DNA of 64,000 nt from DAOMFB01 sp963721385 (lineage in GTDB: Bacteria > Acidobacteriota > Thermoanaerobaculia > UBA5066), in NCBI GenBank assembly GCA_963721385.1, contig CAVRJB010000013.1, forward strand, positions 186,001 through 250,000, given 5' to 3'. Made by a program: the position numbers and the translations under genes. Below the pieces are notes generated by a model, which ran no database searches, had not been told where the DNA came from, and saw only the letters and a list, made by a program, of their open reading frames with translations. Below, piece by piece: positions 1 to 8,142 of the stretch; the stretch's first letter is position 1, and each line of letters opens with the position of its first letter.

Positions 1-83
1 TGGGTCAGCGCCCGCAGCAGGAGAGGGCGGTCGCCGAATCGATGTCCGAGGCGCTCCTCGAGCACCGAGAGAGGATCGGTCAC
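1..83 (-). CDS. rnc: Ribonuclease III, N-terminal fragment cut by the window edge
   Basis: Reading leftwards from a GTG at 83, the 27 codons before the edge give VTDPLSVLEERLGHRF followed by GDRPLLLRALT. This is the signature start of RNase III (LEERLGYxFxDxxLLxxALTHxS). RNase III cleaves double-stranded RNA during rRNA maturation and mRNA turnover. The catalytic and dsRNA-binding parts lie outside the window. The GTG overlaps the stop of the upstream lipoprotein gene by four bases (GTGA), so the two are probably co-transcribed and translationally coupled. The call rests only on the N-terminal motif. Confidence 0.78.
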   Translation of the reverse strand, partial: MTDPLSVLEERLGHRFGDRPLLLRALT

Positions 84-607
84 TTCGACGGAAGCGGCGG
101 GTAATTCGCGAAGAGCCCCGCCAGAACCTTTCGGAGGTTCTTCTCGCGCTGCTCGTTCTCGATGCCGGTCTGGAGCTCGGCGCTCGCCGTGCCGCGCCAG
201 ACCAGCTCCTTCGTTCGCGTATCCACCAGGTCGATGACCATCGACCCGACCGGGATCGGCGTCACCGTGGTGACCATCGGCCCCCCCCAGCCCCAGCCGT
301 AGCCCCAACCCGCGCTGTAGGTGTTCACCTGCTGGTTCACGGAAAAACGAGCGTGGACGACGCCCCAGAGGTCGCCCCCCTCTTTCACCTTCCTGAGTCC
401 TCTCGCCGCGAGCGTGTCCTCGAGAACGTCCTCGACCCGCCGGTCCCAGATCGGGTCGTGGATCTCGCCCGTGTCTTTCCAGGACCAGGTCTTGTACTTC
501 GAGAAGTCCGCTTTGTGGTCCCAGTCGACGGACGTCTTGAGCGTCGAGCAGGAGCCCGCAACGATTGCGACGAGGAATGTGGCCACGAGAATGGCTGGTT
601 TCTTCAC
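80..607 (-). CDS. DUF4136-family lipoprotein
   Basis: This 175-residue protein has a short basic N-terminus, a hydrophobic stretch and a lipobox ending at Cys20 (VAGSC), so it should be exported and lipid-anchored, probably in the outer membrane. The mature part begins with a pattern typical of DUF4136 (SVDWDHKADFSKYKTWSW). It has a Gly/Trp/Tyr-rich patch (GWGYGWGWGG) and a C-terminal half built on 'IDLVDTRTKELVWRGTA', also typical of that family. The function of DUF4136 proteins is unknown; envelope roles have been proposed. It lies upstream of rnc with a four-base overlap. It shows no enzyme motif. Confidence 0.85.
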   Translation of the reverse strand: MKKPAILVATFLVAIVAGSCSTLKTSVDWDHKADFSKYKTWSWKDTGEIHDPIWDRRVEDVLEDTLAARGLRKVKEGGDLWGVVHARFSVNQQVNTYSAGWGYGWGWGGPMVTTVTPIPVGSMVIDLVDTRTKELVWRGTASAELQTGIENEQREKNLRKVLAGLFANYPPLPSK

Positions 608-743
608 GTATCCATCTCTTTCTTCGGGACTCGACCCCCTCCCTGGGGAGCACGTCGACGCCTCACGACCCGGTGCCGGGTCCGGGGATTCTAGGTCACG
701 GCGCGCCTCCCCGGGAGGTGCGCGCGTGCGCTAGAGTCGGGGC

Positions 744-1178
744 ATGAGCAAGGAACACCCCGACCACCACGACGCCGAAATCGCGTTCCGCGCATACGAG
801 CTGCGCCGCGAGGCCGTGATGCGCGAGTCTCGCAACGCGATCAACCGCGACTTCTGGCCGAAGTCCTTCGCGGACGTTCTCGCCGTCACGAAGGCCGACC
901 ACCCGCTCAACGCGCCATGGCGCCAGACGACGACCTACTGGGAGATGGTCTACGGCACGGTCAAGCACGGCATCGTGAACGCGGACTACTTCATGGAGTC
1001 GAACGGGGAGGGGCTCTTCCTCTTCGCCCGGGTCGCGCCCTACCTCGAGGAGCTTCGCCGCGAGGTATCTCCCCATGCCTTTCAGAACGCGGAATGGGTG
1101 GCGAAGAACACGGTCGTCGGCCAGAACGCCTTCGCGATGTTTTCGGCCCGCGTCAAGAAGGTCCTCGAGACCAAATAG
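744..1178 (+). CDS. Hypothetical protein, 144 aa
   Basis: A small soluble protein with no signal peptide or membrane segment, rich in Arg, Trp and aromatic residues. The N-terminal third is a predicted helix (AYELRREAVMRESRNAINRD). The middle has WRQTTTYWEMVYGTVKHG and NADYFMESNGEGLFLFA. Codon use and the absence of frame problems support a real gene. I have seen similar 'YELRRE...FWP...YWEM' proteins annotated as hypothetical in acidobacterial genomes, but I cannot name a domain. It stands alone: its left neighbour is divergent and its right neighbour convergent. Confidence 0.75.
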   Translation: MSKEHPDHHDAEIAFRAYELRREAVMRESRNAINRDFWPKSFADVLAVTKADHPLNAPWRQTTTYWEMVYGTVKHGIVNADYFMESNGEGLFLFARVAPYLEELRREVSPHAFQNAEWVAKNTVVGQNAFAMFSARVKKVLETK

Positions 1179-1224
1179 CTCCCCCGGGACGCCGGCGCCC
1201 ACCTCTCTGGCCGGAGCATCTGCT

Positions 1225-1547
1225 TCATTCTCGCCTCGCTCTGTCACCCGGGCCGAGAGCGGCATTCCACTCTCGGCCCTCTTCGTCGGTCAAATCACGA
1301 AGATGGAAAGTGGCAGCCTGGTACGCCACCTCGACTGCAGCGATATGTAAGAGCAGCGCTCCGATGGAATTGCACTGCGGGTCATGCAGGTCATCGAGTA
1401 GCTCAACGCCCAAGCCTTCTACTTCGGAGAGGTGGTGTACCGGGCATAGTTCATCATGGACACGAGGCGGCTGATCTGTGGAGTAAAACCCGGAAGATCA
1501 TCGATCAGAAAAAGCCTGCTTTCATTCGGCGCCAGGGTCGCGGTCAC
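1225..1547 (-). pseudogene. DinB-family protein remnant, frameshifted and truncated
   Basis: From a GTG at 1547 the first frame reads ...FLIDDLPGFTPQISRLVSMM then NYARYTT, the typical start of a DinB-like four-helix protein. It then hits a stop at 1421. Shifting one base near 1424 (a lost C in CCTC) continues as LSEVEGLGVELLDDLHDPQ, then NSIGALLLHIAAVEVAYQ, the conserved metal-site helix region of DinB_2. The frame ends at DRARRE (stop at 1225), with about the last 70-80 residues of the family missing. The GTG overlaps the stop of the kinase gene (GTGA), so it was the second gene of that operon. The segment is less GC-rich than its surroundings, consistent with decay. Confidence 0.75.
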
Positions 1548-4201
1548 TTCAGCGTCACCATCCAGACATCCGCCTCGGTGACTCGCCGCGAGAAGTACGC
1601 CGTCCCGTCGCGCGCGAGGCGCGGAGGGCCGATCACATCCGCGGTGACGGAGAAGATCTTCCGAATCTTCTTCGAACGGCTGTCGAGGAGGTAGAGCGCC
1701 TTCCCATCCGCAACGAAGAGGATGCGCCTGCTGTCCGGCAGCCACACCGGCCACTCGCCGATGTCCGACAGCCGCTCGTAGGTGCGCGACCGCATCGAGT
1801 AGACGGCGATCCCCCGACCCGGCATGTCGATCTGGCCGGCGAGGCGCTCGCCGTCCTGCGACCACGAGTTGACGAGAAAGCGGCCCGGCGCCGGGCCCAT
1901 CGGCGGAAGCACGTCCAAACTTCGCTCCTTCCACGGGAGGTTCGGGTCGAACACAACGGCTCCGCTGTCGGCGGACTGCCCCGAGAGAGAGCGGGTGGTC
2001 GCGACACGTCTCCCATCGGGTGACCAGGCAAAGTAGGAACCTCCACCGCCCGTGATCTGCACCAGATCGCTCCCGTCGGGCCTGATCTTCCAAAGTTCTA
2101 TCGCACCGCTGCGGGTCGAGAAGAAGGCGAGCCACTTGCCGTCGGGTGACCAGCGCGGGACGCGATCGATCGCGGCATCGCCCGTCACCTGCCGCAGTCC
2201 CGTGCCGTCCGGGCGTGCGACGTAGACATTCCCCTCCGGCTGCGTCAGGGAGTAGAACGCCACCCAATCCCCGTCCGGCGAGGGATCGGGCGACGACCAC
2301 CGTCGGGAGCCGGTCGTCACCCACTCCGGATCACCTGTCGGCAGCCATGTGGTCGAATCGAACCGCTGCCGCTGGATGTTCGCCGTGACGAGCGCCGAGG
2401 TGTAGGCGATGCGCTTGCCGTCCGCGGAGATGCTCGGGTGCGCCAGGGTAGAAGCGGGTGCCGTGATCGGCTCGGGCTCGCCGAGAGCCGTCCCCGACAA
2501 TTCGTCCACCGGGACCCGCCAGAGATTCATGCTCCCGCCTCGGTCGCTCGCGAAGTAGAGGAACTTTCCGTCCGGTGCCCAGACCGGCGACCAGTCCGTC
2601 CACCTGTCGTTCGTGACGGGCACCACCGCTCCGCCGGAGACGGGGATCGTGCAGACGTCCGCCTGGATCGGGTTGCTGATCCGGCGCGTGAACGCGATGC
2701 GACGGTTGTTCGGCGAGAAGCTCGCGAGCACCGCGTCCCCTTCGTGGATTCGGCGCGGTTCCCCGCCGTCCACCACCACACTCCACAGCTCGCTGCGCCC
2801 CGAGATGTTCTGGGGATTGAGCTCGACGTTCTCGGTCGTGAAGGCCAGCCGTGTGCCGTCGGGCGACCAAGCCGGCCGGAACCCGGCACGCGTCACGCGC
2901 CGGACAGCCTCGCCGGTGCGCCCCATGACGAAGAGGCCGCCGCCGTCGCGGCTGGAGCGAAAGGCGATTCGTTCGCTGTCCGGGGAGAAGACGGGTTGAT
3001 CGTTGTCGTCGGTCGAGTCTCCCGTCAGGTCGAGGGGATTCTGCCCTCCGACGCTCTGCAGGTAGATGTGGCGAGGGCCGGCGCCCGTCCCGGCGTAGAC
3101 GAACCACTTTCCGTCGGGCGACAGAGACGGAAACCACTCGACACCGGGCTGTGAGGTCAGCTGCAGGAACTCGGCGCGAGGGGGCGAAGGCCGGGCAGGG
3201 GCCCGGGTACGCACGAGCCACGCGAGGAGGCCTGCACACGCAACGATCGCGATGGCGCCGGCGGCGAGCGCCCACCGGCGTCGAGCTCCTCCCTGCGTGG
3301 TGAGCGCGGCCCGCGCGGGAAGGGAGATCTCGGGCGTCTCTCCGGATGCGGAAAACGCGTGCAGGGCGAGCGCAAGGTCGTGCGCTGACGAGAACCTGTC
3401 CGGCGCTCGCTTCTCCAGGCAGCGGTTCACGATTTCCTGCAGGGCGGGAGCGACCGGCCTCCCGGACGCGATGAGCGGCGGCGGGTCCTCGCTCATGATC
3501 GCCGTCACCGTCTCTGCTCCGGTCGCTTTCAGAAACGGCGACCTGCCCGCGAGCATCTCGTACAGCACGCACCCGAACGAGAAGATGTCGCTCCGGGCGT
3601 CCGCTGTCTCCCCGCGCAGTTGTTCGGGCGACGTGTACCCCATCGTCCCGAGCACCGCTCCGCTCTCCGTCCGCGGCTCCCGGTCCAGCGTCGTCGCGTC
3701 TGGTGTGACGGCCGTTTCCAGCCGCGCCAGCTTTGCGAGGCCATAGTCCAGGATCTTGACCTGGCCGTCCTTCGTGATGAAGACGTTGCCCGGCTTCAGG
3801 TCGCGGTGAATGATCCCTTTCTCGTGCGCCGCCGCGAGTCCCTGGGCAATCTGGACCGCAAACTCCACCGCCTTGCGGACGGTCAGATCACCGGTCTTGA
3901 GCCGGTCGCGCAGGCTCTCGCCCTCGAGAAGCTCCGTGACAAGGTAGGGAATGGCCTCGTGGGTGCCGACGTCGTAGATCGCAAGAACGTTGGAATGGGA
4001 GAGCGCCGCGACGGCCCGGGCTTCCTGTTCGAATCGCCTCAGACGCTCTGCATCGGCGGCAAACCCACCCGGCAGCACCTTGACGGCGACGTCCCGCCCT
4101 AGACGCGTGTCCCTGGCCCTGTAGACCTCACCCATTCCTCCCGCGCCGAGAGGTGCAACGATCTCGTAGGGGCCGAGCTTCGTTCCCGCGGAGAGGCCCA
4201 T
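1544..4201 (-). CDS. Membrane Ser/Thr protein kinase with extracytoplasmic PD40/WD40-like propeller
   Basis: An 885-residue Hanks-type kinase. Residues 12-275 form the kinase domain: glycine loop GAGGMGEVY (19-27), ATP-binding Lys41, catalytic HRDLKP (132-137), DYG in place of DFG (152-154), GTMGYTSPEQ and the SDIFSFGCVLYEML helix. A single membrane segment (about 309-330) follows a basic stretch. Residues 345-885 contain repeated PD40 blades (FSPDSERIAF, WSPDGTRLAF, WSPDGKWLAF, WSPDGRRV), giving a TolB-like propeller probably outside the cytoplasm. This architecture is common in Acidobacteria. The ligand and substrates are unknown. The stop overlaps the start of a DinB remnant. Confidence 0.95.
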   Translation of the reverse strand: MGLSAGTKLGPYEIVAPLGAGGMGEVYRARDTRLGRDVAVKVLPGGFAADAERLRRFEQEARAVAALSHSNVLAIYDVGTHEAIPYLVTELLEGESLRDRLKTGDLTVRKAVEFAVQIAQGLAAAHEKGIIHRDLKPGNVFITKDGQVKILDYGLAKLARLETAVTPDATTLDREPRTESGAVLGTMGYTSPEQLRGETADARSDIFSFGCVLYEMLAGRSPFLKATGAETVTAIMSEDPPPLIASGRPVAPALQEIVNRCLEKRAPDRFSSAHDLALALHAFSASGETPEISLPARAALTTQGGARRRWALAAGAIAIVACAGLLAWLVRTRAPARPSPPRAEFLQLTSQPGVEWFPSLSPDGKWFVYAGTGAGPRHIYLQSVGGQNPLDLTGDSTDDNDQPVFSPDSERIAFRSSRDGGGLFVMGRTGEAVRRVTRAGFRPAWSPDGTRLAFTTENVELNPQNISGRSELWSVVVDGGEPRRIHEGDAVLASFSPNNRRIAFTRRISNPIQADVCTIPVSGGAVVPVTNDRWTDWSPVWAPDGKFLYFASDRGGSMNLWRVPVDELSGTALGEPEPITAPASTLAHPSISADGKRIAYTSALVTANIQRQRFDSTTWLPTGDPEWVTTGSRRWSSPDPSPDGDWVAFYSLTQPEGNVYVARPDGTGLRQVTGDAAIDRVPRWSPDGKWLAFFSTRSGAIELWKIRPDGSDLVQITGGGGSYFAWSPDGRRVATTRSLSGQSADSGAVVFDPNLPWKERSLDVLPPMGPAPGRFLVNSWSQDGERLAGQIDMPGRGIAVYSMRSRTYERLSDIGEWPVWLPDSRRILFVADGKALYLLDSRSKKIRKIFSVTADVIGPPRLARDGTAYFSRRVTEADVWMVTLK

Positions 4202-4526
4202 GCCGTCCGCCTCCCCGGGTCGGAGGAAGGGGCGGGTCGTGTCCCCCCGGCGCGGCGGCGCTCGTTCCGACGGCCCGTGTGGGTCGTGTTACCGCAGCGA
4301 TTCTAGTCCCGTCCCCAGGAGCTGCCCGCGCCTCCCCGAGCGACCTGTCGTCCCGGATCGAATCGAGGGGAAAACGTGCGAAGCAGGCGGCGGCGATACG
4401 AAAGCACCGGGGCGGCCGAGGCTCTCGAGCTGGCGCACTGGTCTTCGCTCTTCAGCATGGAATCGGGTCGCCCGGGCGAGTTACGGGCAAGGCAGCCATC
4501 CTGTCTGAACCCGTCACGTCACTAAG
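4202..4526. other. Non-coding stretch between tRNA-Leu and the kinase gene
   Basis: About 325 bases upstream of the kinase start and downstream of the tRNA-Leu 3' end, both on the minus strand. I see no convincing gene in any frame; the open frames here are arginine/serine-rich shadows. I also see no strong terminator hairpin or recognisable promoter. It presumably holds the kinase promoter. Confidence 0.5.
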
Positions 4527-4616
4527 TGGTGCCGGAGGAGGGAGTCGAACCCTCATGACCCCCTGAGGGTCTGGGGATTTTAAGTCCCCTGCGTCTGCCA
4601 GTTTCGCCACTCCGGC
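4527..4616 (-). tRNA. tRNA-Leu (anticodon UAA)
   Basis: The minus strand folds as a class II tRNA. The acceptor stem is GCCGGAG/CTCCGGC with discriminator A and an encoded CCA (4527-4529). The anticodon arm is GGGGA-CTTAAAA-TCCCC, giving anticodon TAA. A variable arm (GACCCTCAGGGGGTC region) and a T-arm GGTTCGACTCC follow. The length with CCA is 90 nt. Confidence 0.96.
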
Positions 4617-4650
4617 CCGTGGGAACGACGCGAATCCGATCCAACGCCTT

Positions 4651-5652
4651 TCAGATGACCGGCGACTCGGTCAGCGGTTCGCAGGCGCCCTGCGCCGTGC
4701 AGGCGGAAAAGTCGACGAGGGTCAGCCCCTCGTTCCCCTCGGCGATGAGCGCCGTGGTGCCGGCCGCCGCCACGCCGCGCGCGATCCCCCGGGCGTCGTA
4801 CCGGCCGCACCGCTTCGGCTTGGCCAGGTCCGACACCCGGACCACGACGATGCCGCGGCCGCCGACCGCGAGGAGGGCGAAATCGCCGGCCAGCGCGATC
4901 CCCGACGCCTTGTCCGTCGTCGGAAGGTTGGAGAGAAGCTGAGGGTTCGCGGGGTCGCCGGCGTCGATCACGGTGAGGCCGGCGCTCCCGTCGGCGACGA
5001 AGACCGTCGTCCCCGCGATGACGAGGGCGAGCGCTTCTCCCTTCGTCGCGATCTGCCCCAGCTTCCGCGGCTGCGTCGGGTCGCTGACGTCGAAACCGAC
5101 GATGCCGTTCCAGCCGTCGGCGACGACGACCATCCCCCCCGGCGTCACGACCACCGAAGAGGCGTAGCCCGAGGTCTGTTGCTGGCCGAGAACCTTCGGC
5201 GCGGAGGGCGTCGAGACGTCGACGACCGCGAGGCCTGCCTCGCCGGCGGCCACGAAAACGAGGTTTCCGGAGCCGGCCACGCCCTTGGCCGTTCCGGGCG
5301 TCTGGGCCGAGCCGATCACGACCGGCTGGTCCGGCCGGCCGACGTTCACCACCTGAAGGCCCGCCCCCGAGGCCGCGACGAAGGCGAGGCTCCCCCGGAC
5401 GGTTACGCCCGAAGCGCGGTCCGGAAGGTCGACTTTTCCGAGGATCTGCGGATTCGCCGGGTTCGAGATGTCGGCGACGGCGAGCCCTCCTTCCCCGTCG
5501 GCCACGTACGCGCGGCTCCCCGACACGGTCACGGAGCCGGCCGTTCCCGACGTGAGCGCCTGCCCGATCCGGGGCGGGAAGCAGCCCGTGGCGGCGTCAG
5601 CCGCCGCGGCGACGAGGGTCAGGACGGCGGCGAGAGGGGCGGTACGTCGCAC
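4651..5652 (-). CDS. Secreted LVIVD-repeat beta-propeller protein
   Basis: A 333-residue protein with an N-terminal signal peptide (MRRTAPLAAVLTLVAAAADA). At least six repeats of about 42 residues follow, each of the form 'SGSRAYVADGEGGLAVADIS-NPANPQILG'. These are LVIVD repeats, which build a beta-propeller. Cys residues near both ends (TGCFPP; FSACTAQGACEP) may form disulfides. No catalytic residues are visible; such proteins are usually surface or periplasmic and of unknown function. It sits alone between two tRNA genes on the same strand. Confidence 0.85.
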   Translation of the reverse strand: MRRTAPLAAVLTLVAAAADAATGCFPPRIGQALTSGTAGSVTVSGSRAYVADGEGGLAVADISNPANPQILGKVDLPDRASGVTVRGSLAFVAASGAGLQVVNVGRPDQPVVIGSAQTPGTAKGVAGSGNLVFVAAGEAGLAVVDVSTPSAPKVLGQQQTSGYASSVVVTPGGMVVVADGWNGIVGFDVSDPTQPRKLGQIATKGEALALVIAGTTVFVADGSAGLTVIDAGDPANPQLLSNLPTTDKASGIALAGDFALLAVGGRGIVVVRVSDLAKPKRCGRYDARGIARGVAAAGTTALIAEGNEGLTLVDFSACTAQGACEPLTESPVI

Positions 5653-5730
5653 GACGGCCTCCGGTCGATGGGGTGATGACGCTCGGCTTCGGACGAAGCC
5701 GCCGATTCCGGCGGCGCACGGGGTCAGAGA

Positions 5731-5806
5731 TGGAGGCGACGGTCGGAGTCGAACCGACGAATGAGGCTTTTGCAGAGCCTTCCCTTAACCACTTGGGTAC
5801 GTCGCC
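5731..5806 (-). tRNA. tRNA-Cys (anticodon GCA)
   Basis: The minus strand gives acceptor stem GGCGACG/CGTCGCC, discriminator T and an encoded CCA (5731-5733). The anticodon arm is AGGCT-CTGCAAA-AGCCT, so the anticodon is GCA. The T-arm is CGGTTCGACTCCG. The length is 76 nt with CCA. Confidence 0.96.
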
Positions 5807-5849
5807 CCTCGCGGGCCGGCGATCTTAGCATCGCGTTCGACGTCGAGGC

Positions 5850-7226
5850 TCACGCGGCCAGCCGCCGGAACGGCCATTCGTGCAGGGCCCGCGCACGGAC
5901 GAGGAAGGCGATCGCGCCCGCTCCCATGACGACGAGGCCGGCCCCCTTCAGGCCCTTTTCCGGCGAGAAGAGGACGAAGCCCCAGAGGACGAGGGCCACG
6001 AGCGCGGGAAGCGGATAGAGCCACATCCGGAACGGGCGCGCCGAATCGGGAAGCCGGCGCCGGAGGATCAGGGCGCCGCCGATCTGGGCGATGAACGGAA
6101 TGATCGCGCGGATCGAGAGGATGGCCATGACGACCGTCCGGAGATCGACGAACGAGAAGAGGGCCGCGGCGCCGCCGAGCGCGAAGAGCGCGACGGCCGG
6201 ATACCCCTCGGTCGGGTGGAGGCGGGCGAAGACGCGGAAGAAGTTTCCGTCCCGTGCCGCTGCCCAGAGGATCCGGGAGTAGCCGAGCGTCAGGGAGAAG
6301 ACGGACGCGAACGCCGTCCAGAGGATCAGGACGGTGACGACCTGCGCCAGCGGGCGCCCTGCCACCGCCGCGACGAAGTCCGAGACGGTCGACTTCGAGG
6401 ACATCGCCTGGCCCGCCGGGAGGACCGAGAGAACCGAGACGTTCATCAGGAGGTAGAGGATCGACACCGAGAGGATCGAGACGACGATGACGCGCGGGAT
6501 CGTCTTCGTCGGCTCCACGACCTCTTCGGCCAGGTAGCAGATGTTGTAGTAGCCGAGGTAGTCGTAGACGGCGAGGATCAGAGCGGCCCCGAGGCCCCCG
6601 AGGACCCCGGACGGAGGCGGGATGCCGGGCGCCGTCTCGACCGGGGCCGCCCAGAAGCGGAAGACCTCCGGCTTGAGGTGCGGCAGGCCGAGCGCGATGA
6701 CGATCCCGAGCGTCAGGAGGACGCCGACCCAGAGGACCACCGAGAACCGGCCGATCGATCCGATCTTCCGGCAGAGCAGCAGCGTCACCCCGAGACAGAG
6801 GGCCGAGGCGATCGGGGCCTCCCATCGGACCGGAATCTCCGGAAAGACGAAGTGGAGGTAGCGGGAGAACCCGATCGCCCCCGACGCCATCGAGAGCGGC
6901 GCGGAGAAGACGATCTGGAAGAGGAAGAGAAAGGAGACGAGCCGGCCCCACCGTTCCGCGCCATACGCCTCGCGGAGGAAGGCATAGGAGCCGCCCGCCC
7001 GCGGGAGGGTCGCCGACAGCTCGGCGGTGACGAGGCCGTCGCAGATGGCGAGGAGTGCGCCGAGGAGCCAGGCGCCGAGGGCCCGCCCGCCCCCCATCGC
7101 CGCGAGGATGAGCGGCAGGGTGACGAAGGGGCCGATCCCCACCATGTCGATGACGTTGAGGGCCGTCCCCTGCCAGAGGCCGATCTCGCGTTTCAGCGCA
7201 CCTGCGGCCGCAGGGGGTACGCTCAT
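5850..7226 (-). CDS. APC-family amino acid permease
   Basis: A 458-residue polytopic membrane protein with about 12 hydrophobic segments. It begins with the APC-superfamily signature of TM1 (TALNVIDMVGIGPFVTLPLI), and 'LPRAGGSYAFLREAYG' matches the conserved GG-Y-x-Y region of TM3. It should import amino acids or exchange them for related compounds across the inner membrane. The substrate cannot be read from sequence. There is no clear Shine-Dalgarno sequence. A TACAGT hexamer lies six bases before the ATG, which would fit a leaderless transcript. The gene is divergent from the outer-membrane gene at 7288. Confidence 0.92.
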   Translation of the reverse strand: MSVPPAAAGALKREIGLWQGTALNVIDMVGIGPFVTLPLILAAMGGGRALGAWLLGALLAICDGLVTAELSATLPRAGGSYAFLREAYGAERWGRLVSFLFLFQIVFSAPLSMASGAIGFSRYLHFVFPEIPVRWEAPIASALCLGVTLLLCRKIGSIGRFSVVLWVGVLLTLGIVIALGLPHLKPEVFRFWAAPVETAPGIPPPSGVLGGLGAALILAVYDYLGYYNICYLAEEVVEPTKTIPRVIVVSILSVSILYLLMNVSVLSVLPAGQAMSSKSTVSDFVAAVAGRPLAQVVTVLILWTAFASVFSLTLGYSRILWAAARDGNFFRVFARLHPTEGYPAVALFALGGAAALFSFVDLRTVVMAILSIRAIIPFIAQIGGALILRRRLPDSARPFRMWLYPLPALVALVLWGFVLFSPEKGLKGAGLVVMGAGAIAFLVRARALHEWPFRRLAA

Positions 7227-7287
7227 CGCGACACTGTAACTGATGCGGGCGTATCAGGGACGTTCCGCGCGGCCGGAGATATCTTAA

Positions 7288-8124
7288 TTGAGAATGAATC
7301 TCATCAAAAAGGCGCTCGCCGGGGCCGGCCTCGTCGCCGCCTTCTCCAGCCCGGCCGCGGGCCAGACGCCTCCCGCGGGGCCGATCCCCATCCAGGACAA
7401 CAGCTTCCTTCTCGAGGAGGCCTACAACCAGGAAGCCGGCGTCGTCCAGACGATCCAGGAGTTCACGCGCGTCGCCGGCACGGGGGACTGGGTCTATTCC
7501 CTGACGCAGGAATGGCCCGTGCCGGACGAGAAGAACCAGCTCAGCGCCACGGTCCAGTTTCTCGGCCTCTCCGGCCCCGGCGGCTTCTCGCGGGGGTTCG
7601 GCGACGTCCAGCTGAATTACCGCTATCAGCTGGTCGGTAATGGAGAGGCTCCCGTCGCCATCGCTCCCCGGGCGACGCTCGTCATCCCGAGCGGCAATTC
7701 CAAGAGGGGTCTTGGCGCCGGGGGATTCGGCGTCCAGGTCGGGCTGCCGCTCAGCGTCGTCATTTCGAAGAGCTTCGTCTCGAACACGAACCTCGGCGGG
7801 ACGGTCCTCTTCTCCGCGAAGAACACGGCCGGGGCCGCGTCGAACCTCTGGAGCGCCAGCGCCGGACAGAGCCTCATCTGGCTGGCGCACCCGAACGTCA
7901 ACCTGCTCGTGGAGGCGGTCGTGGCGACGAACGAAGTGTTCGGCGCCGACGGCCTCCCCGTGCGGCGCACCGAGGCGCTCGTCTCCCCCGGGATCCGCGG
8001 CGCGATCAACCTCCCGGGCAGGCTCCAGATCGTCCCCGGGTTCGCCGTCCCGCTCGGCGTCGGCCCGAGCAGCGGGAAAACCGCGATCTTCGCCTACCTC
8101 AGCGTGGAGCTGCCCGTCTTCTGA
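7288..8124 (+). CDS. Outer-membrane beta-barrel transporter-like protein
   Basis: A 278-residue protein with a signal peptide (MNLIKKALAGAGLVAAFSSPAAGQ). Alternating amphipathic strands follow (e.g. QLNYRYQLVGNGEAPVAIAP; RLQIVPGFAVPLG), and it ends in phenylalanine as outer-membrane barrels do (LSVELPVF). It resembles the 'transporter' / MetA-pathway-of-phenol family often seen in Acidobacteria. Two starts are possible: TTG at 7288, nine bases after GGAG, or ATG at 7294, whose spacing is poor, so TTG is preferred. The Fur-like palindrome over the start suggests iron control. Confidence 0.75.
   Translation: MRMNLIKKALAGAGLVAAFSSPAAGQTPPAGPIPIQDNSFLLEEAYNQEAGVVQTIQEFTRVAGTGDWVYSLTQEWPVPDEKNQLSATVQFLGLSGPGGFSRGFGDVQLNYRYQLVGNGEAPVAIAPRATLVIPSGNSKRGLGAGGFGVQVGLPLSVVISKSFVSNTNLGGTVLFSAKNTAGAASNLWSASAGQSLIWLAHPNVNLLVEAVVATNEVFGADGLPVRRTEALVSPGIRGAINLPGRLQIVPGFAVPLGVGPSSGKTAIFAYLSVELPVF
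7289..7303. promoter_or_regulatory. Fur-box-like palindrome over the translation start
   Basis: TGAGAATGAATCTCA differs by one base from the perfect 7-1-7 palindrome TGAGAATNATTCTCA, a form used by Fur in several bacteria. It overlaps the start codon region of the outer-membrane gene at 7288 and lies directly after an AT-rich stretch (TATCTTAATT). Bound Fur would block transcription or elongation there. The location is seen directly; the Fur assignment is inference. Confidence 0.4.
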
Positions 8125-8142
8125 GTCGGTTCCGGGGAGCCG

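Noticed and set aside
696..1265. A long minus-strand frame opposite the small gene at 744.
   Set aside because: Arg/Val/Gly-rich composition typical of antisense frames in this GC-rich genome, with no recognisable motif.
4580..4810. Open frame ending in EWRNWQTQGT.
   Set aside because: This is the well-known artefact of translating through a tRNA-Leu gene.
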